From Stercoripulliclostridium_A sp045577735 (GTDB taxonomy: Bacteria > Bacillota > Clostridia > Christensenellales > DTU072), in contig JAZNIY010000022.1 in the NCBI GenBank assembly GCA_045577735.1, positions 1 to 48,603 of the forward strand: DNA of 48,603 nt, read 5' to 3'. The position numbers and the translations under genes were made by a program. The notes beneath the pieces were generated by a model, which saw only the letters and a list, made by a program, of their open reading frames with translations, made no database searches and was not told where the DNA came from. Below, piece after piece: positions 40,469 to 48,433 of the stretch. How positions within the stretch are numbered: the first letter of the stretch is position 1; the number at the start of each line of letters is the position of its first letter.

Positions 40469-42271
40469 ATGAACCAACAGATATTAGTTAAAGATGTCCA
40501 ACAAGACTTCAATAGGCGCCGTGAGGAGCGCAAGCACCTCGAAGCAAAATGGCTACTTAACCTCAACTTTTTGGAGGGTAAGCAGTATTCAACGCTGAAT
40601 TCCAGACTGGAACTCGTCGACTACGGCAAACGCTACCTTTGGGAGGAACGTGGGGTATACAACCATATTGCACCCCTAATTGAGAGCAGACTTGCCAAAT
40701 TCACTCGTGTAAACACAGCCGTCAACGTGCGTCCGGCAAGTGGTGAAAACGATGATATCCAAAGCGCAAAGCTGGCAACCAAGCTCTTGGAAGCTACCTT
40801 CCTCGACAACGATTTTTATAAGCTAAGCGCAGACGCCAATCTATGGGCAGAAATCACGGGTACCGTATTCTACAAGGTATTTTGGAACGAGGAGAAGGGT
40901 GGACAAGTCAAAATCGCCGTATGCCCCAGTTACGAAATATATCCCGACAACTTGAGCGAGCCCAGCCTACAAGCATTGAGGTCAATTATCCATGCCAAGG
41001 CCTATCCCGTTAGCCAAATTGAGGATATTTGGGGTAAACGCGTAGAGCCCGAAGAGGTCAACCTTATGCTAAGTGACGGAGTGCGCGCCCTGAGTGGCAA
41101 ATCCGGCGTGACGGGTTTCGTTACCGATGCCGTAAAGAAAGAGGGCTACGCTATGGTTATAGAAAGATACGAAGCGCCCTCCAAGGACTACCCGGACGGC
41201 AGACTGATTATCGTTAGCGGTGACGAGCTTCTTTACGAGGGAAGCCTTCCTTACCTTAACGGAGAGGGTGGGACCAGAATCTTTCCCTTTGTAAAGCAGG
41301 TGAGCTTGCACTCTCCGTGCTCCTTCTTCGGGACCTCCGTCATTGACCGACTCATACCCGTTCAGCGCGCCTTCAACGCCGTTAAGAACCGTAAGCACGA
41401 ATATATGTCTAGGCTCTCTATGGGCGTTCTTGCAGTCGAGGAAGGCTCCATCGATCTTGACGGACTGGAGGAAGAGGGACTTGCTCCGGGGCGAGTTATA
41501 ACCTATAGGCAGGGAAGCACGCCCCCTCTACTTATGAGCCCCGGCACCGTGCCCCAAGAGTTCAGGGACGAAGAGGACCGATTGCTTGCCGAGTTCAAAC
41601 TTATATCGGGCGTAAACGATAACGTGCAGATGTCCTCCAACGCCGAGTCTACGGTTTCGGGCTATGCGCTCTCTCTTTTGATTGAGCAGGACTATATGCG
41701 ACTAAGCGTAACGACGGAAAGCATACGTTCAGCCGTCAAAGAGGTTGCTCGCCAAATACTAAGGCTGTATCGCGAGTTTTCCTCGGGCGAGAGAATAATT
41801 AGTATTGCAGGCAAAATGGGTAAGGTGGAGCTGGAAGCCTTCAAGGCCTCCACCCTAAGAGCCGACGACGTGGTAATGGAGAGCGACTCCACCATGGTAG
41901 AAACCCCCGCAACTAGAAAATCTATGGTGCTGGAACTGCTTTCTTCCGGACTTTTAGGTGACGAGAATGGCAAAATCAGTAACCGAAATCGCCAAAAGAT
42001 AGTGGAAATGCTGGGCTTTGGCAACTGGGAACACTCCCGTGCCGACGAGGAAGTTCACGTCAAGAAAGCCACCCTTGAAAACCACGATATGAGCTTGGGA
42101 GAGGAACAAAAAGTGGACGAGCTGGACGACCACGAGATACACGTTGCCGAGCACGTTAACGCCTTTGTAAGCGGACGTGACAGCCTTAGCGAGGAAGCAA
42201 AGAAGCTACTAAAAGAGCACGTAAGACGCCATAGGGTACTATTAAAACTAAGTAAGCAAACCGAAATTTAA
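40469..42271 (+). CDS. Phage portal protein, P22-like
   Basis: This 600-residue protein would form the dodecameric ring at the capsid vertex through which DNA enters. Its length and layout fit podoviral (P22 gp1-like) portals. The start (NRRREERKHLEAKWLLNLNF) and then LVDYGKRYLWEERGVYNHI lead into the clip and stem region. FVKQVSLHSPCSFFGTSVIDR and PVQRAFNAVKNRKHEYMSR are characteristic. SNAESTVSGYALSLLIEQ and a charged C-terminal helix follow. AAGGAG lies seven bases before the ATG. Scaffold and coat genes follow directly. The 627 bp between it and the upstream gene consist of PAL and CCGC repeats. Confidence 0.88.
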   Translation: MNQQILVKDVQQDFNRRREERKHLEAKWLLNLNFLEGKQYSTLNSRLELVDYGKRYLWEERGVYNHIAPLIESRLAKFTRVNTAVNVRPASGENDDIQSAKLATKLLEATFLDNDFYKLSADANLWAEITGTVFYKVFWNEEKGGQVKIAVCPSYEIYPDNLSEPSLQALRSIIHAKAYPVSQIEDIWGKRVEPEEVNLMLSDGVRALSGKSGVTGFVTDAVKKEGYAMVIERYEAPSKDYPDGRLIIVSGDELLYEGSLPYLNGEGGTRIFPFVKQVSLHSPCSFFGTSVIDRLIPVQRAFNAVKNRKHEYMSRLSMGVLAVEEGSIDLDGLEEEGLAPGRVITYRQGSTPPLLMSPGTVPQEFRDEEDRLLAEFKLISGVNDNVQMSSNAESTVSGYALSLLIEQDYMRLSVTTESIRSAVKEVARQILRLYREFSSGERIISIAGKMGKVELEAFKASTLRADDVVMESDSTMVETPATRKSMVLELLSSGLLGDENGKISNRNRQKIVEMLGFGNWEHSRADEEVHVKKATLENHDMSLGEEQKVDELDDHEIHVAEHVNAFVSGRDSLSEEAKKLLKEHVRRHRVLLKLSKQTEI

Positions 42272-42310
42272 TCGCTAAGCGAACCAAACCTAAAACTAAA
42301 AGGAGCCAAT

Positions 42311-42895
42311 ATGAACAGTGAAAATATATTAAATTCAACCGAGCAAACCCCCGTTATCCCCGCAAGCGAGGAGGAAGCTACCTCCCTTTTGGGCGTACTA
42401 AACCCCGAAGTATGCGACAAGGAAGAGGGGGACTCGTATGGTAAATTCAAGACCGCACTCGAACTAAAAAATGCCTACGAAAAATTGGAGCAAGAGTTCA
42501 CCCGTAAGAGCCAAAAGTTAAAGGAGCTGGAGGGTAAACTTGCCGAAAGGGCAGAAGACGCAAAGTGGACGGAAAGGGTAAAAGCCTTCCAAAAAGCCTA
42601 TCCCGTTAGCAAGGCGCTTGGCGCAGAGATCACCACCTATCTTAAGGAAAACAAAGGGCTAATCAGGGATGAGAATTGCTTGGAAAGCGCACTCCTTCAC
42701 GTGCTTGCGACCAAGTTCGAGGAGAAAAAATCGAGGAGCACCCAAGAGGTGGGAAGCACCTCCCAAAGAACGGACAATGCTCCAAGAGTAATTAGCAGTG
42801 GCGCCATATCGGTTGCGCCCAGGCGCGAGCCAACCACGGTCAAAGAGGCGAACGCTCTTGCTACCGAAAGGTTAAAGCAATACAAACCGAACTAA
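42311..42895 (+). CDS. Phage scaffolding protein
   Basis: This 194-residue protein is acidic at the N terminus, has a coiled-coil core near residues 45-95 (LKNAYEKLEQEFTRKSQKLK), and ends in a basic tail ending KQYKPN. These properties, and its place between portal and coat protein, are those of an internal scaffold that templates the procapsid. There is no protease motif. AAAGGAG precedes the ATG. Confidence 0.78.
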   Translation: MNSENILNSTEQTPVIPASEEEATSLLGVLNPEVCDKEEGDSYGKFKTALELKNAYEKLEQEFTRKSQKLKELEGKLAERAEDAKWTERVKAFQKAYPVSKALGAEITTYLKENKGLIRDENCLESALLHVLATKFEEKKSRSTQEVGSTSQRTDNAPRVISSGAISVAPRREPTTVKEANALATERLKQYKPN

Positions 42896-42917
42896 AAAAA
42901 TATAGGAGAAAATTAAA

Positions 42918-44093
42918 ATGCTAAGTGTTAAAGCAATGGACGACGTTTTAAAGTCCTTTTATCTTGACGTAGTGTCAGCACAAATTAATCGTGGCGCAAG
43001 CCCCCTTTACGATATGATAGAAAAGAGTTCCGTAAGCGTTAGCGGTAAGAACGCGATCGTGCCCGTATATTACGGCGTTAGTGGTGCACTAATGACCACC
43101 AACGATGACGGTGCAACCCTTCCCGAATCTTGCCCCAGCCTAAGAACCACCCTCACCGTACCTCTAAGAAACGTTTATGGCGTAATCGATATTACCGACA
43201 AGGCATTACGCGTTACTCGTGACAACGCAGAGGGCATCATAGACGTACTTGGAACCGAAATTCAAGCTATGATAAATAGCGCACGTCATTCCCTAAATCG
43301 TATGCTTTGGACTGACGGACTAGGCAAATTGGGTACCATAAGTGACCTAAGCAGTCATACTTCACGCTCACGCTTCCCGGTTGATTCCATTCGCCTCTTT
43401 ACCCCCGGTATGAAGGTGGATATCTTTAGAGGAAACACCCTGGTACACGGAGGAGTGCGAATTGCAGACGTAAAATACGACGCTAACCAAATCGTATTTA
43501 CCAAGTCAATTCCCACCGATAACCCCTTGGAAACCGGTGACGTAATTTATGCTCACGGCTCACAAAACACCGAACTCCAAGGTCTACCATACTTGTTCGA
43601 CCTTTACGAGGACATGTATTTTGGTCAAGCAAAGAGCAGTAATTCCGGTATTCAAGGCACTCAAAAATCACTCGATACCTCACTTTCTACCGAGGCAATC
43701 CAAGACTTTTTGGACCTACTCGAAACGAGAAGTAACTCTACTCCCGACCTCATCGTCTGCGACAAAAAGTTAAGGCGCGACTACATCCAATACCTTCAAG
43801 CAAATCGCACCAATATCGATTACTTGAACCTTGACGGTGGCTTCAAGACTCTTTCCTACAACGGCATTCCCCTTTACGGCGAGAAGTTCTGCCCCGAAAA
43901 CGAGATGTATTTCATCAATACCTCCAACTTCAGAATGGTTCAGCTTAACGATTGGGAATGGCTCGAAGGTCAAAATGGATCCATCCTAAATCGCATGGAT
44001 AGTAAGGCTGCATATCAAGCGGTGTTGGTTAAGTATTGTAACTATGTAGCTACCAATCCCAACACCCTAGGTAGGCTATATAACGTGAACTAA
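42918..44093 (+). CDS. Major capsid (coat) protein, HK97 fold
   Basis: This 391-residue protein has an N-terminal helix and the P-domain and A-domain order of P22-like coat proteins. Segments such as VYGVIDITDKALRVTRDN, MINSARHSLNRMLWTDG and the late GIPLYGEKFCPENEMYFINT are typical of podoviral coat proteins of Bacillota. It would self-assemble around the scaffold. AGGAG lies nine bases before the ATG. After its stop, 10 bp separate it from a PAL element, and 702 bp of repeats separate it from the next phage gene. Confidence 0.85.
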   Translation: MLSVKAMDDVLKSFYLDVVSAQINRGASPLYDMIEKSSVSVSGKNAIVPVYYGVSGALMTTNDDGATLPESCPSLRTTLTVPLRNVYGVIDITDKALRVTRDNAEGIIDVLGTEIQAMINSARHSLNRMLWTDGLGKLGTISDLSSHTSRSRFPVDSIRLFTPGMKVDIFRGNTLVHGGVRIADVKYDANQIVFTKSIPTDNPLETGDVIYAHGSQNTELQGLPYLFDLYEDMYFGQAKSSNSGIQGTQKSLDTSLSTEAIQDFLDLLETRSNSTPDLIVCDKKLRRDYIQYLQANRTNIDYLNLDGGFKTLSYNGIPLYGEKFCPENEMYFINTSNFRMVQLNDWEWLEGQNGSILNRMDSKAAYQAVLVKYCNYVATNPNTLGRLYNVN

Positions 44094-44103
44094 GGCTTGT
44101 AAG

Positions 44104-44229
44104 TAGGGACCTCGCCTTTGGGCGACCTGTCTAGGAAAAGCAACACCTTCCTCGGTCATGTACGCCTAGTACACTCCCGTCGGTCGGTAACGCTTTTCCG
44201 TCACATCTCATCCCAAAAACGAGGTCCTA
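44104..44229 (+). repeat. PAL element, complete, core B, TAGGGACCTCG arms
   Basis: The ends are TAGGGACCTCG and CGAGGTCCTA, a fourth matched pair of arms. The interior equals 11410-11526. The centre is TGTAC, GCCTA, GTACA, where the other copy has TTTAC and GTAAA. Confidence 0.9.
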
Positions 44230-44572
44230 TATGCTTTGGTTTATATATTGATAAAAAAATCTATAGTTTAAGTCTAATAAGACAGAAAAATGATGTAAAC
44301 TTAAAAAACTTTGGATTTTGGATGAATTGGGATGAAAATCACAAAGAAAAAAAATTATTAGCTTTAAAAAACTTTGGATTTTGGATGTTGATAAGTGCGG
44401 AGCAACGCGCTTGCGACAAGCAAGTGGTGTAACGCAAGCGTGTGATTTTTGCTGGCGCAAGTGGTGTAACGCAAAGCGTTGTGATGTACGCTAACGCGTG
44501 ATTGCTTCATTTCGCTTACGCTCCACTCACAAGGAAAAGTTTGAGTTTTCTCTTATTTTTCCTAGACCTCTG
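44230..44572 (-). repeat. PAL arm fragments and reversed small-palindrome block
   Basis: TTAAAAAACTTTGGATTTTG occurs at 44302 and again at 44364, as lone PAL-arm fragments separated by AT-rich sequence. From 44392 to 44545 is a reversed copy of the nested palindromes of 35286-35490, ending CACTCACAAGG. The linker CCTAGACCTCTG follows. No gene is seen. Confidence 0.65.
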
Positions 44573-44699
44573 ATAGACTTTGGTTTTTAGATGAAGTGCG
44601 AAGTGAAGGGAAATTACTCGAGGGGAGTGTACTAAGCGTACATGACCCGATGAGGAACTTTTTTCTTCACAATGCAATTCGCTAAAAAACAAAGTCTAT
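44573..44699 (-). repeat. PAL element, complete, core B
   Basis: The ends are ATAGACTTTGG and CAAAGTCTAT. The centre is TGTAC, TAAGC, GTACA. It is close to the reverse of 17480-17606. Confidence 0.9.
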
Positions 44700-44783
44700 C
44701 CCAAGGGGTTGCTGTAGTAGCAAGTACTGCGCCTTGAGATTTTTTTGCTATGACGAAGTATTGCGCCAAAATACAAAGTTTTT
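44700..44783 (-). repeat. PAL half element, core A
   Basis: It is fused to the previous element at CCCAAGGGG, with the A core GGTTGCTGTAG ... GTACTGCGCC, and ends GCGCCAAAATACAAAGTTTTT. Its end abuts the ribosome site AGGAGG of the next phage gene. Confidence 0.78.
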
Positions 44784-44795
44784 AGGAGGAATATG

Positions 44796-45335
44796 ATGAA
44801 CCTAAAAGACATAATACTCAAATCGGCTGGTATATTGGGACTGCAAGATATCGACTTCGATAACCCCTCTGAAAGCCTAAATAAACTTATCGACTCGGCA
44901 AAAATGATTGTGTCCGAGTTGACTCTGGAGCATCTGCCACTAAAGACCAAAGAGATGGTTTATATCGAGGGTGGCAGGGGCTCTTACGACCAACTTTCTC
45001 ACCAAGTGCGCCAGATATTAAAGGTGCGCTCGGGTAACAAATTCTACCGAACGGAAATGACTCCCACTTGCTTTACGATAGAGCCGGAAATTAGTGGGGA
45101 AATGGAGGTAAGTTACCTCTATTACCTTCTTGACGTAGGGCTTGACGAGGAGCTGACTCTTCCCCCTCAAATACCCGTTTACGTGCTTGCGACCGGGGTG
45201 GTTAGCGAGTACTATTATAGGACGGGAATGGTGGACGAAGCACTCTTCTATAAGACTCGTTACGACTACTCCGTTTCCAGCCTTATGCGTACCTTGAAGA
45301 GCGTCTATATTCCTAGGAGGGGGTTCATATGGTAG
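44796..45335 (+). CDS. Tail accessory / head completion protein, P22 gp4-like
   Basis: This is a 179-residue protein. In P22-like phages a small protein of about 165 residues (gp4) binds under the portal and begins the tail; position, size and helical N terminus fit that role. Recognisable segments are SAKMIVSELTLEHLPLK, then a GRGSYDQLSHQVRQILKVR beta region and PPQIPVYVLATGVVSEYYYR near the C terminus. Of the two adjacent ATG codons, 44796 is six bases from AGGAGG, whereas 44793 is only three. It overlaps the next gene by seven bases. Confidence 0.65.
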   Translation: MNLKDIILKSAGILGLQDIDFDNPSESLNKLIDSAKMIVSELTLEHLPLKTKEMVYIEGGRGSYDQLSHQVRQILKVRSGNKFYRTEMTPTCFTIEPEISGEMEVSYLYYLLDVGLDEELTLPPQIPVYVLATGVVSEYYYRTGMVDEALFYKTRYDYSVSSLMRTLKSVYIPRRGFIW

Positions 45336-46810
45336 CAAGTTTTAGGCGTGATAACGTGCCCGAACCCACCAGACGGGCCTATGATATTTCTGCCTTTGGT
45401 GCACTCGATGCCTATACCGAAGAGAACTCATTATCCTTGCGAAATGGTAGCTATGGCTACAATATTCAGCTTAGAGGTGGTGTGCTTCAAAACACGATAG
45501 GCGTGGGCGCACCCACCTACAAGGTGGGGGAGAGCACTCTTACCCTTCCCTCGTTGGTACCACTTGGTGACCAGCTAAAAAGCATGCATCACTTTAGGGC
45601 TGTTGGGGAGAGTGGAAGCCGTGACAAGATTGTTGCTCACTCCGTTGACGGCAAGTTCTACAAGTGTGAATTGCTTTCGGAAAGCGACTTCGTGCCCCTG
45701 GAAAACGCGCCCGTGGTCGGTGGCAAAGTGACCTTTTTGAACTACTATACCGGTGGGCGCGACAGCGTTATTATCTACCACGAAAATGGGGCGAGCGTAT
45801 ACGACGGATTGACTACCGTAAACCACGAAGAGGTACCCAAGTTTTGTGACGTGACTATGCTCTACGAGAGGGCGTTTGGGATATCCTCGGAGCGCGACAG
45901 CATTTACTTTTCCGCCCCTCTAAACCCCGTTGATTTCAGCGTAGAAAACGGTGGTGGCGAGATAGTCATTCGTGACGATGGTGGCAAGATGTTGCGCGTG
46001 GTATCCTTTGGCGGAGCTGTGTATATCTTCAAGGAGTACGGAGTGTATCGACTCTCGGTATTCTCTTCCCCCGAGGACTATACGCTCACTAGGATTATAG
46101 ACAGCCACTCGAAGATAAAGGGTGAATCGGTTGCCGTCACGCCAAGTGGTATGATTATGCTTCTTGGTCGCACCCTCCAACTCTTTGACGGCTATAAAAT
46201 GAAGGAGCTGGAAAGGGGGCTTACTGCCCTTATGGAGAGTGAGGAATACGCCGTGGGCACCTACTTTGACGACAACTATTTTCTTGCTTGCAAGCTCCGT
46301 ACCGAGGGCGAGAAGGTGGGTGACGAGCGCGACCTCGGCATCACCTATAACAACGGCATTTTGTGCCTTAATTTGCTCACCGGTGGTATGGGCGTTATGC
46401 GTGGGGCAGACGTCATTGGGCTATACCCCGTTTTGACGGGCTCCATCAAGGAAATTTTCGTCATATACGGCAACGCTCGCTCTCACCGTGCAGGCAGGCT
46501 GACGACCGATGGCAAGCTCTACGGCGAGGCGCTGGAAAAGCTGTGGCGCTCTGCAAAGACCAACTTCCGTAACGTTAGTGATATAAAGATTTTAAAGCGC
46601 CTTATGATAGACACTCGTCACGACGTTGACGTATGCGTTACGCAAGGCGGGAAGGGGGTAACCAGGCGAGCGTATGGTTACAGCACCCAAGCGACTTTGC
46701 CCTTTAACACTTCGGGCTACGACTTCTATTTTGAGCTTCGTGCCCAAGACGATTTGTACGTTAGAGGGGTTAAGTTAATATTTGATTTTGTAAGGAGATA
46801 TTTCCCATGA
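45329..46810 (+). CDS. Packaged-DNA stabilisation protein, P22 gp10-like
   Basis: This 493-residue, mostly beta protein has the segment RDSIYFSAPLNPVDFS near residue 190, followed by GGGEIVIRDDGGKMLRVVSF and VYIFKEYGVYRLSV. That pattern is typical of gp10-type tail accessory factors, and the length matches P22 gp10 (about 470). It would sit beneath the gp4-like protein and close the channel after packaging. AGGAGGGGG precedes the ATG. Its TGA overlaps the ATG of the next small gene. Confidence 0.8.
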   Translation: MVASFRRDNVPEPTRRAYDISAFGALDAYTEENSLSLRNGSYGYNIQLRGGVLQNTIGVGAPTYKVGESTLTLPSLVPLGDQLKSMHHFRAVGESGSRDKIVAHSVDGKFYKCELLSESDFVPLENAPVVGGKVTFLNYYTGGRDSVIIYHENGASVYDGLTTVNHEEVPKFCDVTMLYERAFGISSERDSIYFSAPLNPVDFSVENGGGEIVIRDDGGKMLRVVSFGGAVYIFKEYGVYRLSVFSSPEDYTLTRIIDSHSKIKGESVAVTPSGMIMLLGRTLQLFDGYKMKELERGLTALMESEEYAVGTYFDDNYFLACKLRTEGEKVGDERDLGITYNNGILCLNLLTGGMGVMRGADVIGLYPVLTGSIKEIFVIYGNARSHRAGRLTTDGKLYGEALEKLWRSAKTNFRNVSDIKILKRLMIDTRHDVDVCVTQGGKGVTRRAYGYSTQATLPFNTSGYDFYFELRAQDDLYVRGVKLIFDFVRRYFP

Positions 46811-46926
46811 TGGATAGACTGATAATACTTGTAACCGAGCTTAAAGAAAGGCTCGTAATACTAACTAGAAAGGTGGAGTCCCTAGAGCAAAAAATTGACT
46901 CCTTAGGGGGTGATACGAGTGAGTAA
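46807..46926 (+). CDS. 39-residue coiled-coil protein
   Basis: The peptide begins MMDRLIILVTELKERLVIL and continues TRKVESLEQKIDS, a clear heptad pattern. It overlaps the previous stop by four bases and the next start by eight, so it is translated by coupling. A small structural or trimerising role in the tail is possible; the function is unknown. Confidence 0.6.
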   Translation: MMDRLIILVTELKERLVILTRKVESLEQKIDSLGGDTSE

Positions 46927-48019
46927 ACTTAGTGATTTTTACGCCGATTACGCGAGTGCAACCGGGGACAAAAGTGGCACTAAAGAGGAGTCTACCTTTG
47001 AACGGTTAAAGCGCATAATGTACGAGTATGGGTACAAAATGTCGAATGGTGAGGAACCCAAAGAGCTAATAAACAAGGACTTGATGGACAAGGTGGGGAG
47101 CGAAGGTTTTCGTAGTGACGCACTAATAAATACCCTAATCGAAATGGACAACGAGTACAGGACGGAAAAAGAGGGTGCCTCGTACCCAAGCCCCACCTTA
47201 CCCCTAAGCTTGGGACTAAAGGAAAAGGAGTACGTTCCACGGAGTGAAAGCGACATGTTAAGGGAGGCTGAAGAGGAACTTTTACCCTCCCTCGTGAAGA
47301 ACAAAAACAAGGCTGAAAGCGCCGTAGAAGCCACTCGTTCCAAGCTAAAAGAGAGGGGAGAGAGCTACCTTGAAAGTGCCGAGGAGGAGCAACTTGAACT
47401 GCTAAAAAAGGGAGCAAGCGCACTTAAAAATCACCGTGACAATATGATCTTTCAAGGCATATACGACTCCACTATAAACAGCGAGGGCGCAAAGAACATA
47501 GAGCGTAGCGTTCAACTGGAAAGCCAAAAAATAGTGGAGGAATACGACCAAAAAATGCTTAAAATAAAGCGTGACCTCACCCTTGCCGAAAAGGAGTATG
47601 AGAACGCCATTATCGAGTATGATTTGGAGTATGCAGCAGACCTACAAGCCAAGTTAAATAAGCTTAAACTCAGCGAGGAAAAGCGTCGCGACGAGATTGA
47701 AAATTACAACCAAAAATTGGCTGAAAAAGAGGCAACGTACCAAGCTGAAAGGACGGAAATGCTTAGGAAAATGCGTGAGGAACGCGAGTACGCTCTCTTT
47801 GAGGAAATGAAGCGCGAGCAAGCTGACGAGGCCCAAAACGGCATCTCGGAAGAGAAGCGTCTAGAGTATGAGCGTCGCAAGAATCTTGCCACCACATTCT
47901 ACTCCAATTTCACCAAAGAGGAGGCCTTTGTCCTTATAGCCGATGCGAGCGATAAATTAAAGAGTTTGTTGGGAGAGGAGGAGTTTTTCAGATTGTTACA
48001 TTGGAATAATCAAAGATAA
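46919..48019 (+). CDS. Long coiled-coil virion protein
   Basis: This 366-residue protein is rich in Glu, Lys, Arg and Leu with coiled coil over about residues 110-330, and a less charged C terminus (FVLIADASDKLKSLLGEEEF). There is no membrane segment. After the gp10-like gene, P22-type phages carry tail needle or ejection proteins; this could fill either role, but I see no specific motif. GTG 46919 has AGGGGG eight bases upstream; a GTG at 46910 would overlap that site. Confidence 0.6.
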   Translation: MSKLSDFYADYASATGDKSGTKEESTFERLKRIMYEYGYKMSNGEEPKELINKDLMDKVGSEGFRSDALINTLIEMDNEYRTEKEGASYPSPTLPLSLGLKEKEYVPRSESDMLREAEEELLPSLVKNKNKAESAVEATRSKLKERGESYLESAEEEQLELLKKGASALKNHRDNMIFQGIYDSTINSEGAKNIERSVQLESQKIVEEYDQKMLKIKRDLTLAEKEYENAIIEYDLEYAADLQAKLNKLKLSEEKRRDEIENYNQKLAEKEATYQAERTEMLRKMREEREYALFEEMKREQADEAQNGISEEKRLEYERRKNLATTFYSNFTKEEAFVLIADASDKLKSLLGEEEFFRLLHWNNQR

Positions 48020-48031
48020 CTAGGAGGAATT

Positions 48032-48193
48032 ATGGAACTAAAACCAATCACCGTTAAAACCAAATGCGACAACGGCGCATGCCGTAATATGGCGGACTAT
48101 GAAATAGTAAAGGAGGGCACTATGCCTTCAGCAACGTTGAGACTTTGCAAGGAATGTCTAAAAGAGATTGCCAAACTTGCCAAAAAGGGATAG
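48032..48193 (+). CDS. 53-residue zinc-ribbon protein
   Basis: Four cysteines are arranged as CX4C (12 and 17) and CX2C (39 and 42), in CDNGAC and CKEC. This is a small zinc-binding fold. AGGAGG lies four bases before the ATG, so it is a real gene. It follows the coiled-coil gene by 12 bases. Its TAG stop is formed by the first bases of a PAL element (GGATAGACTTTG). The function is unknown. Confidence 0.7.
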   Translation: MELKPITVKTKCDNGACRNMADYEIVKEGTMPSATLRLCKECLKEIAKLAKKG

Positions 48194-48315
48194 ACTTTGT
48201 TTTTTGGCGAATTGCATTGTGAAGAAAAAGTTCCTCTTCGGGTCATGTACGCCTAGTACACTCCCCTCGAGTAATTTCCCTTCACTTCGCACTTCATCCA
48301 AAAACCAAAGTCTAC
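48190..48315 (+). repeat. PAL element, complete, core B; supplies a stop codon
   Basis: It runs from ATAGACTTTG to AAAGTCTAC. The centre is TGTAC, GCCTA, GTACA. It is very close to 17480-17606. TAG at 48191-48193 ends the zinc-ribbon gene. Confidence 0.9.
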
Positions 48316-48433
48316 CAGAGGTCTAGGAAAAGTAAGAGTAAACTCAAACTGAATAATAAGGTTTTTTGGCGACCTGGCTAGGAAAAGCAACACCTTCCTC
48401 GGTCATGTACGCTCTAAGTAAACTCCCCTCGGG
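48316..48433 (+). repeat. Linker and PAL half element, core B
   Basis: The linker is AGAGGTCTAGGAAAAGTAAG followed by CTCAAACTGAATAATAAGG. From 48361 the left half of a GGCGACCTG-type element follows, with centre TGTAC, GCTCTAA, GTAAA, cut off at CTCCCCTCGGG. Confidence 0.78.

Noticed and set aside
44118..44432. 104-codon frame in the repeat island after the coat gene
   Set aside because: It is made entirely of PAL and linker sequence, with no ribosome site. The frames at 11645-11830, 16424-16675 and 39944-40451 are the same kind.
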